From an uncultured Verrucomicrobiota bacterium (lineage in GTDB: Bacteria > Verrucomicrobiota > Verrucomicrobiia > Methylacidiphilales > UBA1321): a DNA stretch of 44,837 nt. Shown here piece by piece: positions 25,601 through 30,754 of the stretch (the first letter of the stretch is position 1; every line of letters starts with the position of its first letter). The notes below the pieces were generated by a model. It was given only the letters and a program-made list of their open reading frames with translations, did no database searches and had not been told where the DNA came from. The stretch spans positions 1 to 44,837 of the forward strand of contig CAIPBM010000162.1 of NCBI GenBank assembly GCA_903863295.1. The letters are read 5' to 3'. Made by a program: the position numbers and the translations under genes.

Positions 25601-26227
25601 ATCGGCCCTCTGCGGAAACTGGTTGGATCAAATGCCGTCCACACCGCCTTAGCTGGGTTTGAGATTCCCAAGGGTGTGCCATTCATCGGGGGAAATCACG
25701 TCCTGGGAGCGCCGACGTTTGGTTTGACCCCCGCTCCGGCTTGGATGAGTCAATCGCCTGCCGAAATTCGCGCAGGAGAAATGGAAGCCCGGTTACACGC
25801 TGGTGATCTTAAGACCTCCGATGAAGCTGCGAAGTTTAGAACCCGCTCGGCGCTCCGAACGCTGATGGCTCAGTCAAACGGTGACAGTAAGGTTGTTGGT
25901 CCTGCGATTAAAGCTGCTATCAAGTCCGGTGCTATCAAACCCGGTGACATAGCGAAACTGTCGGAAGATTCAAAGTTGCCGCCTCTCGTGCGAATGGCGC
26001 GAGACATCGCCGGCGAATATAGCCGCAAGGGTGAGGCATTGGAGGGTTATCAGGCCTTGAAAAGCGTGTGGGATAAGGCCACACCTGCAGAACAACGATC
26101 CCTCGCTCGCTTCATTATGCCTCTCTACGACAAGGTCGCAAAGACGCCAGGCGCGAAAGTTGGACCGCGCCCCGTGGTCAAAGCGGAAGCGAAAGCACTC
26201 GGCGCTGAGTTGTCGATGGCGAGATAA
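13679..26227 (+). CDS. Giant polyvalent protein (4,182 aa) with embedded sigma-70 domains
   Basis: Roughly, in order: residues 1-560, low-complexity Ala/Gln/Asp/Pro and coiled coil; 640-790, Gly/Ala-rich hydrophobic stretches that could insert in a membrane; about 1350-1460, a zincin-like segment with QEEYLH (E1443-H1447); 1816-1900, a small alpha/beta domain; about 2381-2545, two tandem copies of a 75-residue domain; a second zincin-like segment with SEEYWH (E2685-H2689); about 2989, QQSLF, a possible sliding-clamp motif; 3076-3250, a complete sigma-70 region 2 (DVEQEAAIGLLKAVRTYDP...FDAYAKAVIKNHL) and region 4 (LPDSAQKVMNGML...VSPQRVSTLYQQAREKLRQRL); and 3290-4182, a phage-type C-terminal region with NYMPHIWKD and, near 3840, a hydrophobic segment followed by PSYAKYEF...NKLNPIW...DYYGTEI, resembling a large-polyvalent-protein-associated domain. 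Such proteins in phages and mobile elements are thought to be delivered with the DNA and act on the new host. Two +1-frame genes seem nested in its linkers. ATG 13679 has no clear Shine-Dalgarno site. Confidence 0.85.
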   Translation: MADTIFDTFGPVNRRRAMFNTSGSPYPDPSFVPDDTVQPDAAQTPQNNGLLAQEQQDQTNDQKLAAQQAKQAQADAAAQQKQQDAQSKIDQQNTEMQAKADADNSKSAGIVTKASSFVGPDGKAYIAQMPTANPDGTTAYKPTDLGIQPGPDGSAYRVHRNQWGAQDWSDPYQAGENANVALNPQGQIIATPKGKDAASLPKQDVTMQGVTGGNDPNNPDIQVAPNAPLNRPDIVAGINAEEKKLLTGNADGTGKTGAAGQQVADTVGADADDATQKASDASANFTAAVQDHRDAASALRDAASKRDGTDAMDKAYQNAVDDEARARQALAAASQAKASTKLDADSKTAISKKAKADPLGYLLAKGDLPSTNAPQPSPSVSSQSAAPANWPSDLPPEWATMTGAQLGQVNPKPGQENQLAKAIELKASQETGTQIDQPSTAQTTDATASPSQPAASASPDDSVSKTSNGPVSGSKAQPLQSSALPPQNAHIPPDSSSGSATNPNQIFGSNGQPIGEVGLDGQLKPYRQVGQPGRPGGLQAPKTFVGPEAPAHTILALSDNVANAVAQGLGESLLVPTVRAQAMIHDLVMTGHGPRPANPNDGWDGRATQSDEDRMADLATSVVENPHLQSKDAGKLGNFLTKTAPAGVASTVGTISVAGGDPVVMAGLMGLSGGTSGYYDATAKGADPKTALASGAYGATVNTLMGLAMGGGSKVAARLAFGKNADVFLQGAYKPTVTEAAKYLAADGGAQALLGGSTQLGTNAVAKTLYDPNRPMLDGVVNAAGQQAVFSALHFPTLAGALLNSSTRGSIQRDTLNLAHAVDQLHSLQVTGGQTLDAINAYRAKMAADTASAINANDALSPEAKAAARKGIYTTWSPMSADEFKSLQTSEDGSLRASPDKIQAAADRVNQLQARLQKNVGNILANAPKPTPAEKAQANALIPSDVQQQQSALDQFNSTRPEGTAPATTDTLQKASDFAPLVNPGADMQPGSEHFVPIAHEIEGLPDPDAQATATAMIKATNGRALTDAERGLIVGDPNNGVAPQVVDANTGQPFAKVTPDGRTILTDPGLARIKQLVPSASDILPRSEQSQIEAPQPIPPPVSKKGGNPAQATPEQASVPAGSDGGSPPASVPPPDPRLAHLSDETLQTRVTNMTAAMLRAKAGGGNLPPSAQAELARLQGEIASRSQTSGDDGSSVGAEPGAKVGDEVPYSRVNGEGKTVQSRGEITDASSPAHYKIVDADDGIERTVPFSQSIPRKPIPSTKEVLSESPVDKASAQSTTKEAEPNPATPTPPEYPDDALRNKVRSLAHVVMHHDSPAARDRLAEAQAELHSSRASRGEKIDVGVEARKLGVTIIGDTDHIPPEHREVVMRAVTEFARYRKAFDAVGVDSICLVRDFGSSGMMVVNRGPGETEFHLAPDRLAQNWDGTPSPKAWLPKLMQEEYLHAATFDLLTKDFQTMGLGRDEWSMFIKHFGGKISKELEQAHGGTLAAEVRDQYGDVDGVNLVLEFVRREVQKRLNGITTEDTFRDKPYTASFLRRLVTYIKGKLGLGKDVPQELKRMIAALEGMAGEALKANDLPPMTPEERVREALEPEPQVANEDEDRRARAIGAGLRPGQQTTLPSGRVVARDEVGNLVMREAGSSGVSARRIPGDTRLDSTRLTTPDIDGIVHANEQPELQTSQQRGTTRAEESHLGDSPDVRTSEAGGVPSSRGDRSKPVPPEPALGGSQVGGESGSGEPVPASPERGERPGSAGGEQSPTSGEADPAETDYDRWERERGESDANSPEQPGRAGRGNDAGGTAGASGGGKSVSRKLPEIDAQHPVNRVAASRSLDEIKADGLFPKENARFVSQDGSQAYISKAPKGKFRVSYFDPGAKKPWTETKSHTSLENAVRDVTGRGYYHFGKDADELTKRLAASSPAEVGHIVGDKNAVDEDQLHVALASLTDQGKTAQADAVQRELEFRQDERARIQHEQEYADAIHEHLGPSLAEHVAESGGLPKPGTSFAGELGAVKPNAKIDKKRVGSAGKVPSKSTEYSQLYDAYRSLMNTPMGDLNRYQQNLKRTFAKNPLFADEPKLSATDMAKSARGNAFFKDGSGLDDKSFIEALREDIEGIPHYPDHGTAATEGQAARGASPVDSFDRQHGVDAAQDYLDKNDELPFWLHQAVGKLFKSAMTRGSQAVDALIHRLQSGPEREPYPVAVGRGRKETDGRSEYLPNLPEGTTREHDNLAQGISSALTYRDAQQARLQPVLAKALDIGSTVYQSVKNKADWLGRVSDRLGTALAGDAGVLPNVFDFLSKHAGILSPAERELESNRLADQFVRDTRFGKGSDQFDPREDEFGEPASAEQVAPSADDREEYEKELSQKLNQPAEVRTSPSEEARVNRLVSAGIKVGQNRFVFTDRRGKSAQVYASADGSATVYLPGDSMFAEPKTPFSDVHSAIEHLVDQGFEFQSKTLEKKLTRDATINRFVAMVMGGLRLGQRRFHFDHEDGRTAALIARKDGKFTVAGVGETQKFQSVSAATAFLHDRGFGMMSSKLERNLRDKGLHPDQANDPIPYTDRQKTVINQYRRAKGLPVMGAKPFDGLDPKRNGFKEDRGVFMDPAADDLPAHVRGNVDAFADSIRDARYPNQRVRIDDKRGSTVLAYANPAIHPDTISVNTGHSAFQAFGGLKPEVWHKVASEEYWHNMHCLAARKMGAPFGQLMQDIFREMTPQAVEETMHEYGGGVLMKRTLGQYPDNFPPSLRFEVATEYARKLSQVLDDDGTSEQLFHPELDVPMSDQTRDIVDSNPQAKTRYPLLSGLLDTSRKIDNEYRTADVTSREDIQGNQSGQAATDQRTSSQRVPSDFGRGEESGGDIRPGRTDEKERGTRGSSDLGSDGETPRTQGPVGSTDVQPPLTQEAAHKIYRALSALKAKGMLNEGQGKLLERAERTLGQKFIDGLDDSTARPTSTKGPALKVKFGRPDTGVKHELEATPGDFFDQRPEGQQSLFGAEPVSDRDRNIQKLLAPLQARIARGEELSPNEKLGYQNLLKAQRQERNLPTGDFFDTPLFSKLQHEARETGPDGGVRFNDGLPLAKNIARSYRIPGLEPSDVEQEAAIGLLKAVRTYDPSKAEDRGFDAYAKAVIKNHLANEYRKRSLRREDTTLDAPVSHDEEQGETGTSQLPDSSQDTNRVVQRREMSGALRDAVTSLPDSAQKVMNGMLEGKASAEIADDMGVSPQRVSTLYQQAREKLRQRLADLGYTKADIRDLTVHGAKPFEHDFDNEPLHAMETPRQKHWAENAFGFKAFAKDDVIPAAKAVADAVRKAGDSMLKVFAPTLRSAQAAKMGRSLRAHLAWAAHERDMAFDTMRKARAMFQGMTVAECHDFIHAVETDTPFSDPKLADVYQMMRTLNRQRTDLARSMPARHFAGLIENYMPHIWKDDPETQAAALKYYQHKIEGNRAFLRHRSIPTVREGLDLGFKLVSDNPVDLFLTRFAQMDKYVVGQRILEEGKENGTLLRFDRPEDAPIGYRRIDPRIGLSTEFQPDPASNPELPGMKGMGTERRVDAHYYAPDEVCQVLENHLSPGLRNNPNEMISTPYKVIMGIANTMNQAQLGLSAFHLGFTTYDTMVSQLALAMKQAVPRSAGGLGQPMDAAKNLITLPLTPFTNILKGDKLLKEWLAPGTQGDEFSRIVESAIQGGARAMQDPIYNDGFVPAFRKAWSRGNLPGMTWRAPFAAIELASKPIMEYVVPRQKLGVFFNLMKADMKNLGPDTTEDQLREIAQRNWDSVDNRMGQLVYDNLFWDKTAKDLAMSITRSVGWNLGTYREIGGSIPDAGAYIRDLMSGKHPQFTNRMAYTLALNTMTPVLGSIACYLLTGKAPASIYDAYFPPTGEKDANGHDVRVAAPSYAKYEFADAHDPAGTIENKLNPIWASSLQLLHNKDYYGTEIVHSDDPWWKQSASVAQFAAGQLEPFAWSGGNKFAQAIPPSDNIGPLRKLVGSNAVHTALAGFEIPKGVPFIGGNHVLGAPTFGLTPAPAWMSQSPAEIRAGEMEARLHAGDLKTSDEAAKFRTRSALRTLMAQSNGDSKVVGPAIKAAIKSGAIKPGDIAKLSEDSKLPPLVRMARDIAGEYSRKGEALEGYQALKSVWDKATPAEQRSLARFIMPLYDKVAKTPGAKVGPRPVVKAEAKALGAELSMAR
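18702..19184 (+). CDS. Nested +1-frame gene inside the giant gene, 160 aa
   Basis: The frame MSSLNSKPVSSAALHAQKNH... runs in the +1 phase inside the giant gene. By hand count its third codon positions are 121/160 G or C (76%), while the giant frame over the same bases has 80/160 (50%). The encoded protein is plausible: an Ala/Leu helical N-terminal half (SELRKLAAFHHLAVTGQNP, LSAAHKLAAKAAAENLF) and a Pro/Thr/Gln linker before GMTPEEQQAQVAAENRYR. The giant protein here reads as a Gly/Ser/Glu/Arg linker between domains. A weak ATGGGA about 14 bases upstream could help initiation. It may be an overprinted gene, or an ancestral small gene captured when two larger genes fused. No family was recognised. 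Confidence 0.5.
   Translation: MSSLNSKPVSSAALHAQKNHILATAPMSELRKLAAFHHLAVTGQNPFHLNQLSAAHKLAAKAAAENLFPLHPNAENDLEAQAASNPQPPAKQTQPKPTTTAGNGSAASPTQTLLSSQDEPEEGMTPEEQQAQVAAENRYRASFPRSTPNTLLTESQPPGH
22119..22352 (+). CDS. Second nested +1-frame gene inside the giant gene, 77 aa
   Basis: MNTEQPTLPAVKTYKGIKVV begins a 77-residue frame in the same +1 phase as the nested gene at 18702. AGGAAG (22106-22111) lies seven bases before the ATG, a good ribosome-binding site in the middle of another gene. Third positions are 54/77 G or C (70%) by hand count, against 32/77 (42%) for the giant frame. The protein is charged and soluble, with a helical end (DEQMKKNAALEGQAISEAMERHPELKGR). The giant frame here is a Gly/Ser/Arg/Glu-rich linker, just before the segment holding the sigma domains. 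Function is unknown. Confidence 0.6.
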   Translation: MNTEQPTLPAVKTYKGIKVVRPQPTSEPVPNVSHLISDEAKKAAATFDPDEQMKKNAALEGQAISEAMERHPELKGR

Positions 26228-26235
26228 TCGACATT

Positions 26236-26859
26236 TTAAGGCGGATCAATACGACGCAGTTCAAAAAAACCATGGCGGGTCTCGTAGGTATGAACCAAGT
26301 CATAGCCATCCGGCGTTTCAAAACTCATAACAATCTTTTGAACCTTGCCACGTTGTTCCGGGTCGAACGGGTACCGTAGAAATTGCCTGTGCGCTGATGA
26401 GTCCATGTCGGGTTCCTTGCCGATACTGATACCGGTTACGTCGCCCGAGAACCGGATGTTTCGTGCTGGTTGTCCTGTGTTTTCAATGACCATGAAAATA
26501 GGTTCTCCCTTCTCGACATCCTTGCCGGTTTCACGCTCATGGACGCACAGAACTCTTCCTCCGCCGGCGGGGTACATCCACATTTTGCCGTCAGGAGCAT
26601 GCTCGCATAAATGGGAAAATAGGTCTTGAGACGGATGTAGATAGGGGCCGGACGCCTTAGATCGTCGGGTCAACTCCGCCTTCTTTTCTCGTTCTTGCGC
26701 CTCTTCGACTTCCTTAACCCGATCCTCAAGTCGCTTCTCTTTTTCCAAACGCTTCGCTTCTTCTTTTTTGGATCGGGCATCAAGCCGGTAGTCCTTCAAC
26801 AGCGTGTAGGCGAAGTTAAGAATAGTTAAAAGAATTGCAATCAGCGGTAGGTATCCCAT
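26236..26859 (-). CDS. Membrane-anchored coiled-coil protein, 207 aa
   Basis: The N-terminus MGYLPLIAILLTILNFAYTLLKDYR is one membrane helix, probably an uncleaved anchor. Residues about 28-70 are a highly charged coiled coil (KKEEAKRLEKEKRLEDRVKEVEEAQEREKK). A beta-rich C-terminal domain of about 130 residues follows (MVIENTGQPARNIRFSGDVTG and KIVMSFETPDGYDLVHTYETRHG), whose 'NxGxxpaxnxxf' look suggests an immunoglobulin-like fold. Its stop is eight bases from the stop of the convergent giant gene. It is the last gene of the minus-strand block. No family was recognised, and the orientation in the membrane is unclear. Confidence 0.65.
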   Translation of the reverse strand: MGYLPLIAILLTILNFAYTLLKDYRLDARSKKEEAKRLEKEKRLEDRVKEVEEAQEREKKAELTRRSKASGPYLHPSQDLFSHLCEHAPDGKMWMYPAGGGRVLCVHERETGKDVEKGEPIFMVIENTGQPARNIRFSGDVTGISIGKEPDMDSSAHRQFLRYPFDPEQRGKVQKIVMSFETPDGYDLVHTYETRHGFFELRRIDPP

Positions 26860-26943
26860 GGCATTATTAGCATTTAATCGAATGAGTTATCCGCTTACAC
26901 GAGCACTAGAATGAGTTTGCATCAATCAAAACGAAGACGCCGG

Positions 26944-28038
26944 TTATTGGGTGTCGAAGGTCAAATGAACGTAAGCACGCGTTCCGTCGGGAATTAAACT
27001 TATTGTAATTCTGCGATGGGGCGATGCTTGCTGTGTGTAAACCTCTATTTTTGCATGGTCGCCATCGTGTTCGAAATGTGAAGAGTGTGTCCAAGTGTTA
27101 TCAATCAATTGACGAAGGGCCCTGTGTATATCCCAACATCTTTGGTTGGCCTCTGAGTAAGATTGTTCATCGAATTTGTAAACCAATTGGGGTGGAAAAG
27201 AGCCATCTTTTGAGACCTTGATGAATCCCGTATCGTCGAAAATACTTTGAGTGCCATGTGAATATGAGTAAGAATCGGTTTCAAATTTTAAGTCGCCGGT
27301 AATACTCGAAAAATCCGGATAGGAGGTCAGAACGAGTGAAATCTCGTCGCTCAACTCATCAACTTGACTGTATCTCGGAGTTTGCTCTGCTTCTGAATTA
27401 CTGTTTGAAGCCCGCCCAGACGACGAATTTTTTTGAGAGCTGGAAATGGTATCTGGGGTAGAAAGCGTATCACCCGATACGATCATCGAGAGCCAGCCAT
27501 GTGCCCTTAGAGTTTCTACGGGCTCGGTAGTTAGCCCGACGTTGGGCTCTGGATCCCAGATCTTAAAGTCAGTAGCCTGTCCAGAATCGTCGGTCACTGC
27601 ACCGTAAACTATGATGCAATGTGCGCTCGTCGGCGAAAGCCAATACATGTACAGGATCGGATTTCCCTCTCGGATTTGTTTTTTAAAATTTTGCCAGTCG
27701 ATTAAAGCAATCGGCCGACTAACTTGGATACCAGTCAACCGAGGATCGTCCTCAGCAAGTCTATTGATACCCGTCGCCATGTCTATGGGATGGGATAACG
27801 CTCCAACACCCGCTGAACCGTTCACGGCTTTTTTTACCTCATCTTGGTCTAAATCAATGCCCTTGACCTTCAATGCAGCTGACATTGAAGCAGCCCAACA
27901 GGCGACCGGGTCTTCCTGAGGTGAGAATCCAGAAGCCAGGTCTCTAAAACCTCGAATTTCCACATCCGCATTTATAAGCTGTGTGGTGAGTAGGCACCAT
28001 GCCGCCAAACAAATGATTCGCGTTCTTGTTGCCATCAT
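26944..28038 (-). CDS. Secreted papain-like (C39/AvrRpt2-type) cysteine peptidase
   Basis: The open frame extends to 28212, but ATG 28038 is preferred: it has GAGAAG upstream and is followed at once by a signal peptide (MMATRTRIICLAAWCLLTTQLINA), giving 364 residues. The catalytic domain shows DPVACWAASMSAAL (Cys47), SPTSAHCIIVYGA (His140) and DFKIWDPEP (Asp162), the Cys-His-Asp order of papain-like proteases such as AvrRpt2-type C70 and C39_2 enzymes. A Ser-rich linker follows (SSSQKNSSSGRASNSNSEAEQ, about residue 200), then a beta-rich C-terminal domain. It is probably exported to periplasm or medium and cuts a protein substrate. It may be a toxin or a processing enzyme for the element's other secreted proteins. 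Codon use is AT-richer than the phage-like half. Confidence 0.7.
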   Translation of the reverse strand: MMATRTRIICLAAWCLLTTQLINADVEIRGFRDLASGFSPQEDPVACWAASMSAALKVKGIDLDQDEVKKAVNGSAGVGALSHPIDMATGINRLAEDDPRLTGIQVSRPIALIDWQNFKKQIREGNPILYMYWLSPTSAHCIIVYGAVTDDSGQATDFKIWDPEPNVGLTTEPVETLRAHGWLSMIVSGDTLSTPDTISSSQKNSSSGRASNSNSEAEQTPRYSQVDELSDEISLVLTSYPDFSSITGDLKFETDSYSYSHGTQSIFDDTGFIKVSKDGSFPPQLVYKFDEQSYSEANQRCWDIHRALRQLIDNTWTHSSHFEHDGDHAKIEVYTQQASPHRRITISLIPDGTRAYVHLTFDTQ

Positions 28039-28208
28039 GCAAATAACTTCTCGCTCACCGATAGATAGCGATGCAGGTTCATTTAACAAGGCATCTTTCC
28101 GATGAAACTGTGAGGTTCTCGCGGTCACGAACGGATGCGATTTTGTTCTTTGGCTTGGGCCCTTCACTGCCCCCGGTTTTTCGGGGGAAGTGAGCGCGAA
28201 CCAAACTT

Positions 28209-28418
28209 TCATTGTCGGGTCAAAAGACGCGATCCAGCTAAGACATCTTCCCGGATCAACTTGCGGATATGTTCTGACAGGCTAACACCTTGGGCTTGCA
28301 GACGCGGACTGAGTGCCCGGACGTCCTCCTCAGGAATCTGCATGGGAATGATAACGAGCGGGTGGCCAATTCGCCTTTCTCGTTTGAGAAAATCATTCTC
28401 CAACTCATCAAGGATCAT
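28209..28418 (-). CDS. Ribbon-helix-helix-like small protein, 69 aa
   Basis: Residues about 22-60 (PLVIIPMQIPEEDVRALSPRLQAQGVSLSEHIRKLIREDVLAG) have the strand-helix-helix plan of RHH DNA-binding proteins, including the 'vSlSehIRklIred' second helix. It overlaps the upstream RHH-like gene as ATGA (28415-28418), so the two are co-translated and might form a heterodimer. It could regulate the integrase block or act as an antitoxin, though no toxin partner is recognised. Confidence 0.7.
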   Translation of the reverse strand: MILDELENDFLKRERRIGHPLVIIPMQIPEEDVRALSPRLQAQGVSLSEHIRKLIREDVLAGSRLLTRQ

Positions 28419-28621
28419 GCGGACCTCCGTTTGCCGCGTATCCGCTTGCGCCGAGGGCTATCCTTCCGGATTAGCCGCAGCATATATTCGCTTCGACTGA
28501 TGCCTTGGGTCTCGCAGTATCGATTAATGTTAGGGCAGGCATCGAACTTAGTAACCGCCAGCTTTTCCCCTGCATCGCGTCTCTTCTTTCGATAGCGCCG
28601 TTCAAGTGTCATGATATTCAT
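28415..28621 (-). CDS. Ribbon-helix-helix-like small protein, 68 aa
   Basis: This very basic 68-residue protein (MNIMTLERRYRKKRRDAGEK at the start, PRRKRIRGKRRSA at the end) has a central ISRSEYMLRLIRKD helix matching RHH second helices. It overlaps both neighbours by four bases (ATGA at 28415-28418 and 28618-28621). Strong positive charge and fold suggest DNA binding. A role in regulating or assisting recombination by the adjacent integrase is inferred from context only. Confidence 0.65.
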   Translation of the reverse strand: MNIMTLERRYRKKRRDAGEKLAVTKFDACPNINRYCETQGISRSEYMLRLIRKDSPRRKRIRGKRRSA

Positions 28622-29070
28622 GACGCCACCGCCAGTCCGTGTTGTTCCAATTTCGCCTCAGCAGCGCGTATCTCCTTTGAGCTTTTGCGAACCGCGTCAT
28701 CCTGCTTTTCGTACGCGGCGTAGAGGTCACCCAAGTCCTTCTCACGCTCGGGAAATTGGGTGAGGACTTCCGCGAGAGAATAAGTGAGATACCTGAGTCT
28801 CTCGGTGTTGTTGTAGCCATCGAGGTCGGCGACCAACGCAACCGTCGCCAATTCTGAGGGTGTCACAAAGAGGACGCGGGATTGCCAGAGCAATGCCTGG
28901 TATTGAAGCGGGTTCAATTCGAGTTCCAAGGCAACCCGTATGCGCTTCTTGGCCGGAACCGTTTCTCTGATTTTATCCCACTCCGCCTCGCTTGGAGCAT
29001 AAGCAGCGCGGCCTTTTGGCAGTGGTGGGAGTGGTGGTAACTGTACTTTGCTATCCTGTCGGTCTTTCAT
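28618..29070 (-). CDS. Hypothetical protein, 150 aa, integrase-2 operon
   Basis: The start ATG 29070 (MKDRQDSKVQLPPLPPLPKG) is chosen because AAAGGA precedes it; the open frame runs further upstream to 29193 over the HTH gene. The middle, RIRVALELELNPLQYQALLWQSRVLFVTPSELATVALVADLDG, is a mixed helix/strand region that may be another RHH-like or helical domain. The C-terminus is helical and charged (REKDLGDLYAAYEKQDDAVRKSSKEIRAAEAKLEQHG), probably coiled coil. Its stop overlaps the next gene as ATGA. Function is unknown. Confidence 0.65.
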   Translation of the reverse strand: MKDRQDSKVQLPPLPPLPKGRAAYAPSEAEWDKIRETVPAKKRIRVALELELNPLQYQALLWQSRVLFVTPSELATVALVADLDGYNNTERLRYLTYSLAEVLTQFPEREKDLGDLYAAYEKQDDAVRKSSKEIRAAEAKLEQHGLAVAS

Positions 29071-29084
29071 ACTGTCCTTTCGTA

Positions 29085-29333
29085 TTATTGTTGTTTCTTT
29101 GGTGATTCCTCTGTGGGAAAACTTTTCGGGCTGGTTGACGCTGGCTGGACTAATCGCGGGTTTTTTGTCCGGCGTTTTATAACGGCATCGCATTGCTCAA
29201 GGTCGAAGCGAATGCAGCGGCTATTGATATGCACGACTGGCAGCATTCCGGTCCGAACCCACTTGCGGATCGTTGTGTGGTGGACGCTATACCGCTCCGC
29301 CAACTGCTTTGCCGAGACGAGCTTTTGGTTCAT
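29085..29333 (-). CDS. Helix-turn-helix (excisionase-like) protein paralogous to the integrase-2 N-terminus
   Basis: This 82-residue protein contains KLVSAKQLAERYSVHHTTIRKWVRTGMLPVVHINSRCIRFDLEQCDAVIKRR, an HTH_17-type domain, and a polar tail. It closely matches the N-terminus of the fused integrase next door (LVSSGELALRLNLHPRTILKWARRGMLPKVQLSPTCVRFNLEECTAIIRH), sharing KW.R.GMLP.V and RF.LE.C.A.I. The start ATGAACCAAAAG overlaps the integrase stop as ATGA (29330-29333). It may compete with or assist the integrase at the same DNA sites, as an excisionase does. Confidence 0.8.
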   Translation of the reverse strand: MNQKLVSAKQLAERYSVHHTTIRKWVRTGMLPVVHINSRCIRFDLEQCDAVIKRRTKNPRLVQPASTSPKSFPTEESPKKQQ

Positions 29334-30754
29334 GATTGGCCCTCAGATTTTGGGAACAACGCCCACCAGGTCGCGGCGACTGAATCAGCGACACGGGAGC
29401 GGTAATTCTGGAACAGCATCTTCGTACCCTCATGTCCCATTTCGAGAGCGGTGTTGGCCGCATTCTTGAAGTGTGCCAGGTGGTAGCTGCCGAAACTGTG
29501 GCGCAAAGCATCATGTGGCCACGGCTTGCCTTCCTCGCCACGCACAGCGAAACCAGCCGCCTTCCGAACGGCGTCGTATCGGCGCCGGAAGTTTTCGCCC
29601 TGTATCCAATTTCCTGCGCTCAGGCTCTCAGCAAGGCGTGCATCTGTTTTCAACCACGCGGCCAAGACAGGCTCGATTTTCACATAGCGATGTTGGGCGG
29701 TCTTTGTTATCTCGGAGCCGCAATCGATAAGTCCCCGCTCAAGATCGATGGCTGACCATTTGAGACGCTTGATTTCCTCGGGCCGAAGGCCAGCGAAACC
29801 GCCGATGGCAAGTGAGACCATTACGTCGGGGTTCTCTTTCGCCCCGGTTAAAAGTGTCGTCATCTCGTCGGGAGTGAGAATGCCAACCTTGTTTACTGAT
29901 ACGCGGTGCCTCTCTACGTCCTTGGCCGGATTATCACTGATAATCTTTCGCCGTTTGGCAAACTCGAATACACCGTGAAGTAGAGTGCGAAGATGGTTGC
30001 GAGAGACTGGCCCCACCTCAATGCTTCCGATCCATGCCTGCAGGTCTGTACCGGAAATGTCCGACATCCGGCGATCACCCAGTGCCTTTCCCGCCCGCGC
30101 CATCACGTTTTTCACGGTTGAGAGATGGCGCTGACTGCGGCCTAAGCCTCGCCGCGATTCAAGGTACTGTTCGGCGACTTCTGCGAACGTGGCCTGGGTG
30201 CCCTTACGTCGATCAATGAATTCCCTCACCACCTCGGTCAGGGTGACGTTGAAGGGTCGAATCAAATCCAAAGCAGCCAAGGCCTCAAATCGCTGCGCTT
30301 GCGTCAAGGCCATCGCGTTTAAACCAAAGTTCTCAGCCTCGATGCGGCGAGCATTCGCCTCGCTTTCTGCCTGCTGCTTCGTTTTGAAGTAGTGTCTTTC
30401 CAACGGCTTCCACGGGTGATTGATATAAACCACCCATTTTATATTCGGACGATTTTTGAGTTGGCAGGCATGCACGGTGACCGTGAACCGCTTCAAGAAG
30501 ACAGGCTTCTTTTGAATCGCACCCGACTTGTTGACGATGAAACTGCCAGTATCTTCGCTTATGGGTGCGCCCGAGTGCCTAATGATTGCTGTGCATTCTT
30601 CCAGGTTGAATCGGACACATGTCGGCGATAACTGAACTTTCGGCAACATGCCCCGACGCGCCCACTTAAGGATCGTGCGCGGGTGAAGATTAAGGCGAAG
30701 GGCTAGCTCTCCGGAACTGACGAGCATAATCGGTCTGGATGGCGCCTCGCTCAT
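29330..30754 (-). CDS. Second tyrosine recombinase with fused N-terminal HTH domain
   Basis: With start ATG 30754 (MSEAPSRPIMLVSSGE), which overlaps the previous small gene as ATGA, the protein has 474 residues. Residues about 10-65 are an HTH_17 domain. An arm-binding-like region follows (WVVYINHPWKPLERHYFKTKQQAESEANARR), then a SAM-like domain, then the catalytic domain with first Arg in GGFAGLRPEEIKRLKW, box II DALRHSFGSYHL, and probable nucleophile in LFQNYRSRV. Its core resembles integrase 1, so both belong to one subfamily. It heads a minus-strand operon of HTH, unknown and RHH genes. It may serve a smaller element nested in the ssrA element, or be a partner recombinase. Its own attachment sites were not found. 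Confidence 0.92.
   Translation of the reverse strand: MSEAPSRPIMLVSSGELALRLNLHPRTILKWARRGMLPKVQLSPTCVRFNLEECTAIIRHSGAPISEDTGSFIVNKSGAIQKKPVFLKRFTVTVHACQLKNRPNIKWVVYINHPWKPLERHYFKTKQQAESEANARRIEAENFGLNAMALTQAQRFEALAALDLIRPFNVTLTEVVREFIDRRKGTQATFAEVAEQYLESRRGLGRSQRHLSTVKNVMARAGKALGDRRMSDISGTDLQAWIGSIEVGPVSRNHLRTLLHGVFEFAKRRKIISDNPAKDVERHRVSVNKVGILTPDEMTTLLTGAKENPDVMVSLAIGGFAGLRPEEIKRLKWSAIDLERGLIDCGSEITKTAQHRYVKIEPVLAAWLKTDARLAESLSAGNWIQGENFRRRYDAVRKAAGFAVRGEEGKPWPHDALRHSFGSYHLAHFKNAANTALEMGHEGTKMLFQNYRSRVADSVAATWWALFPKSEGQS

Noticed and set aside
26880..26917. Direct repeat GAATGAGTT (26880 and 26909) as an attachment site of the second integrase
   Set aside because: The copies are only 29 bases apart and no partner was found near 30.9-31.1 kb, so it cannot bound the block.
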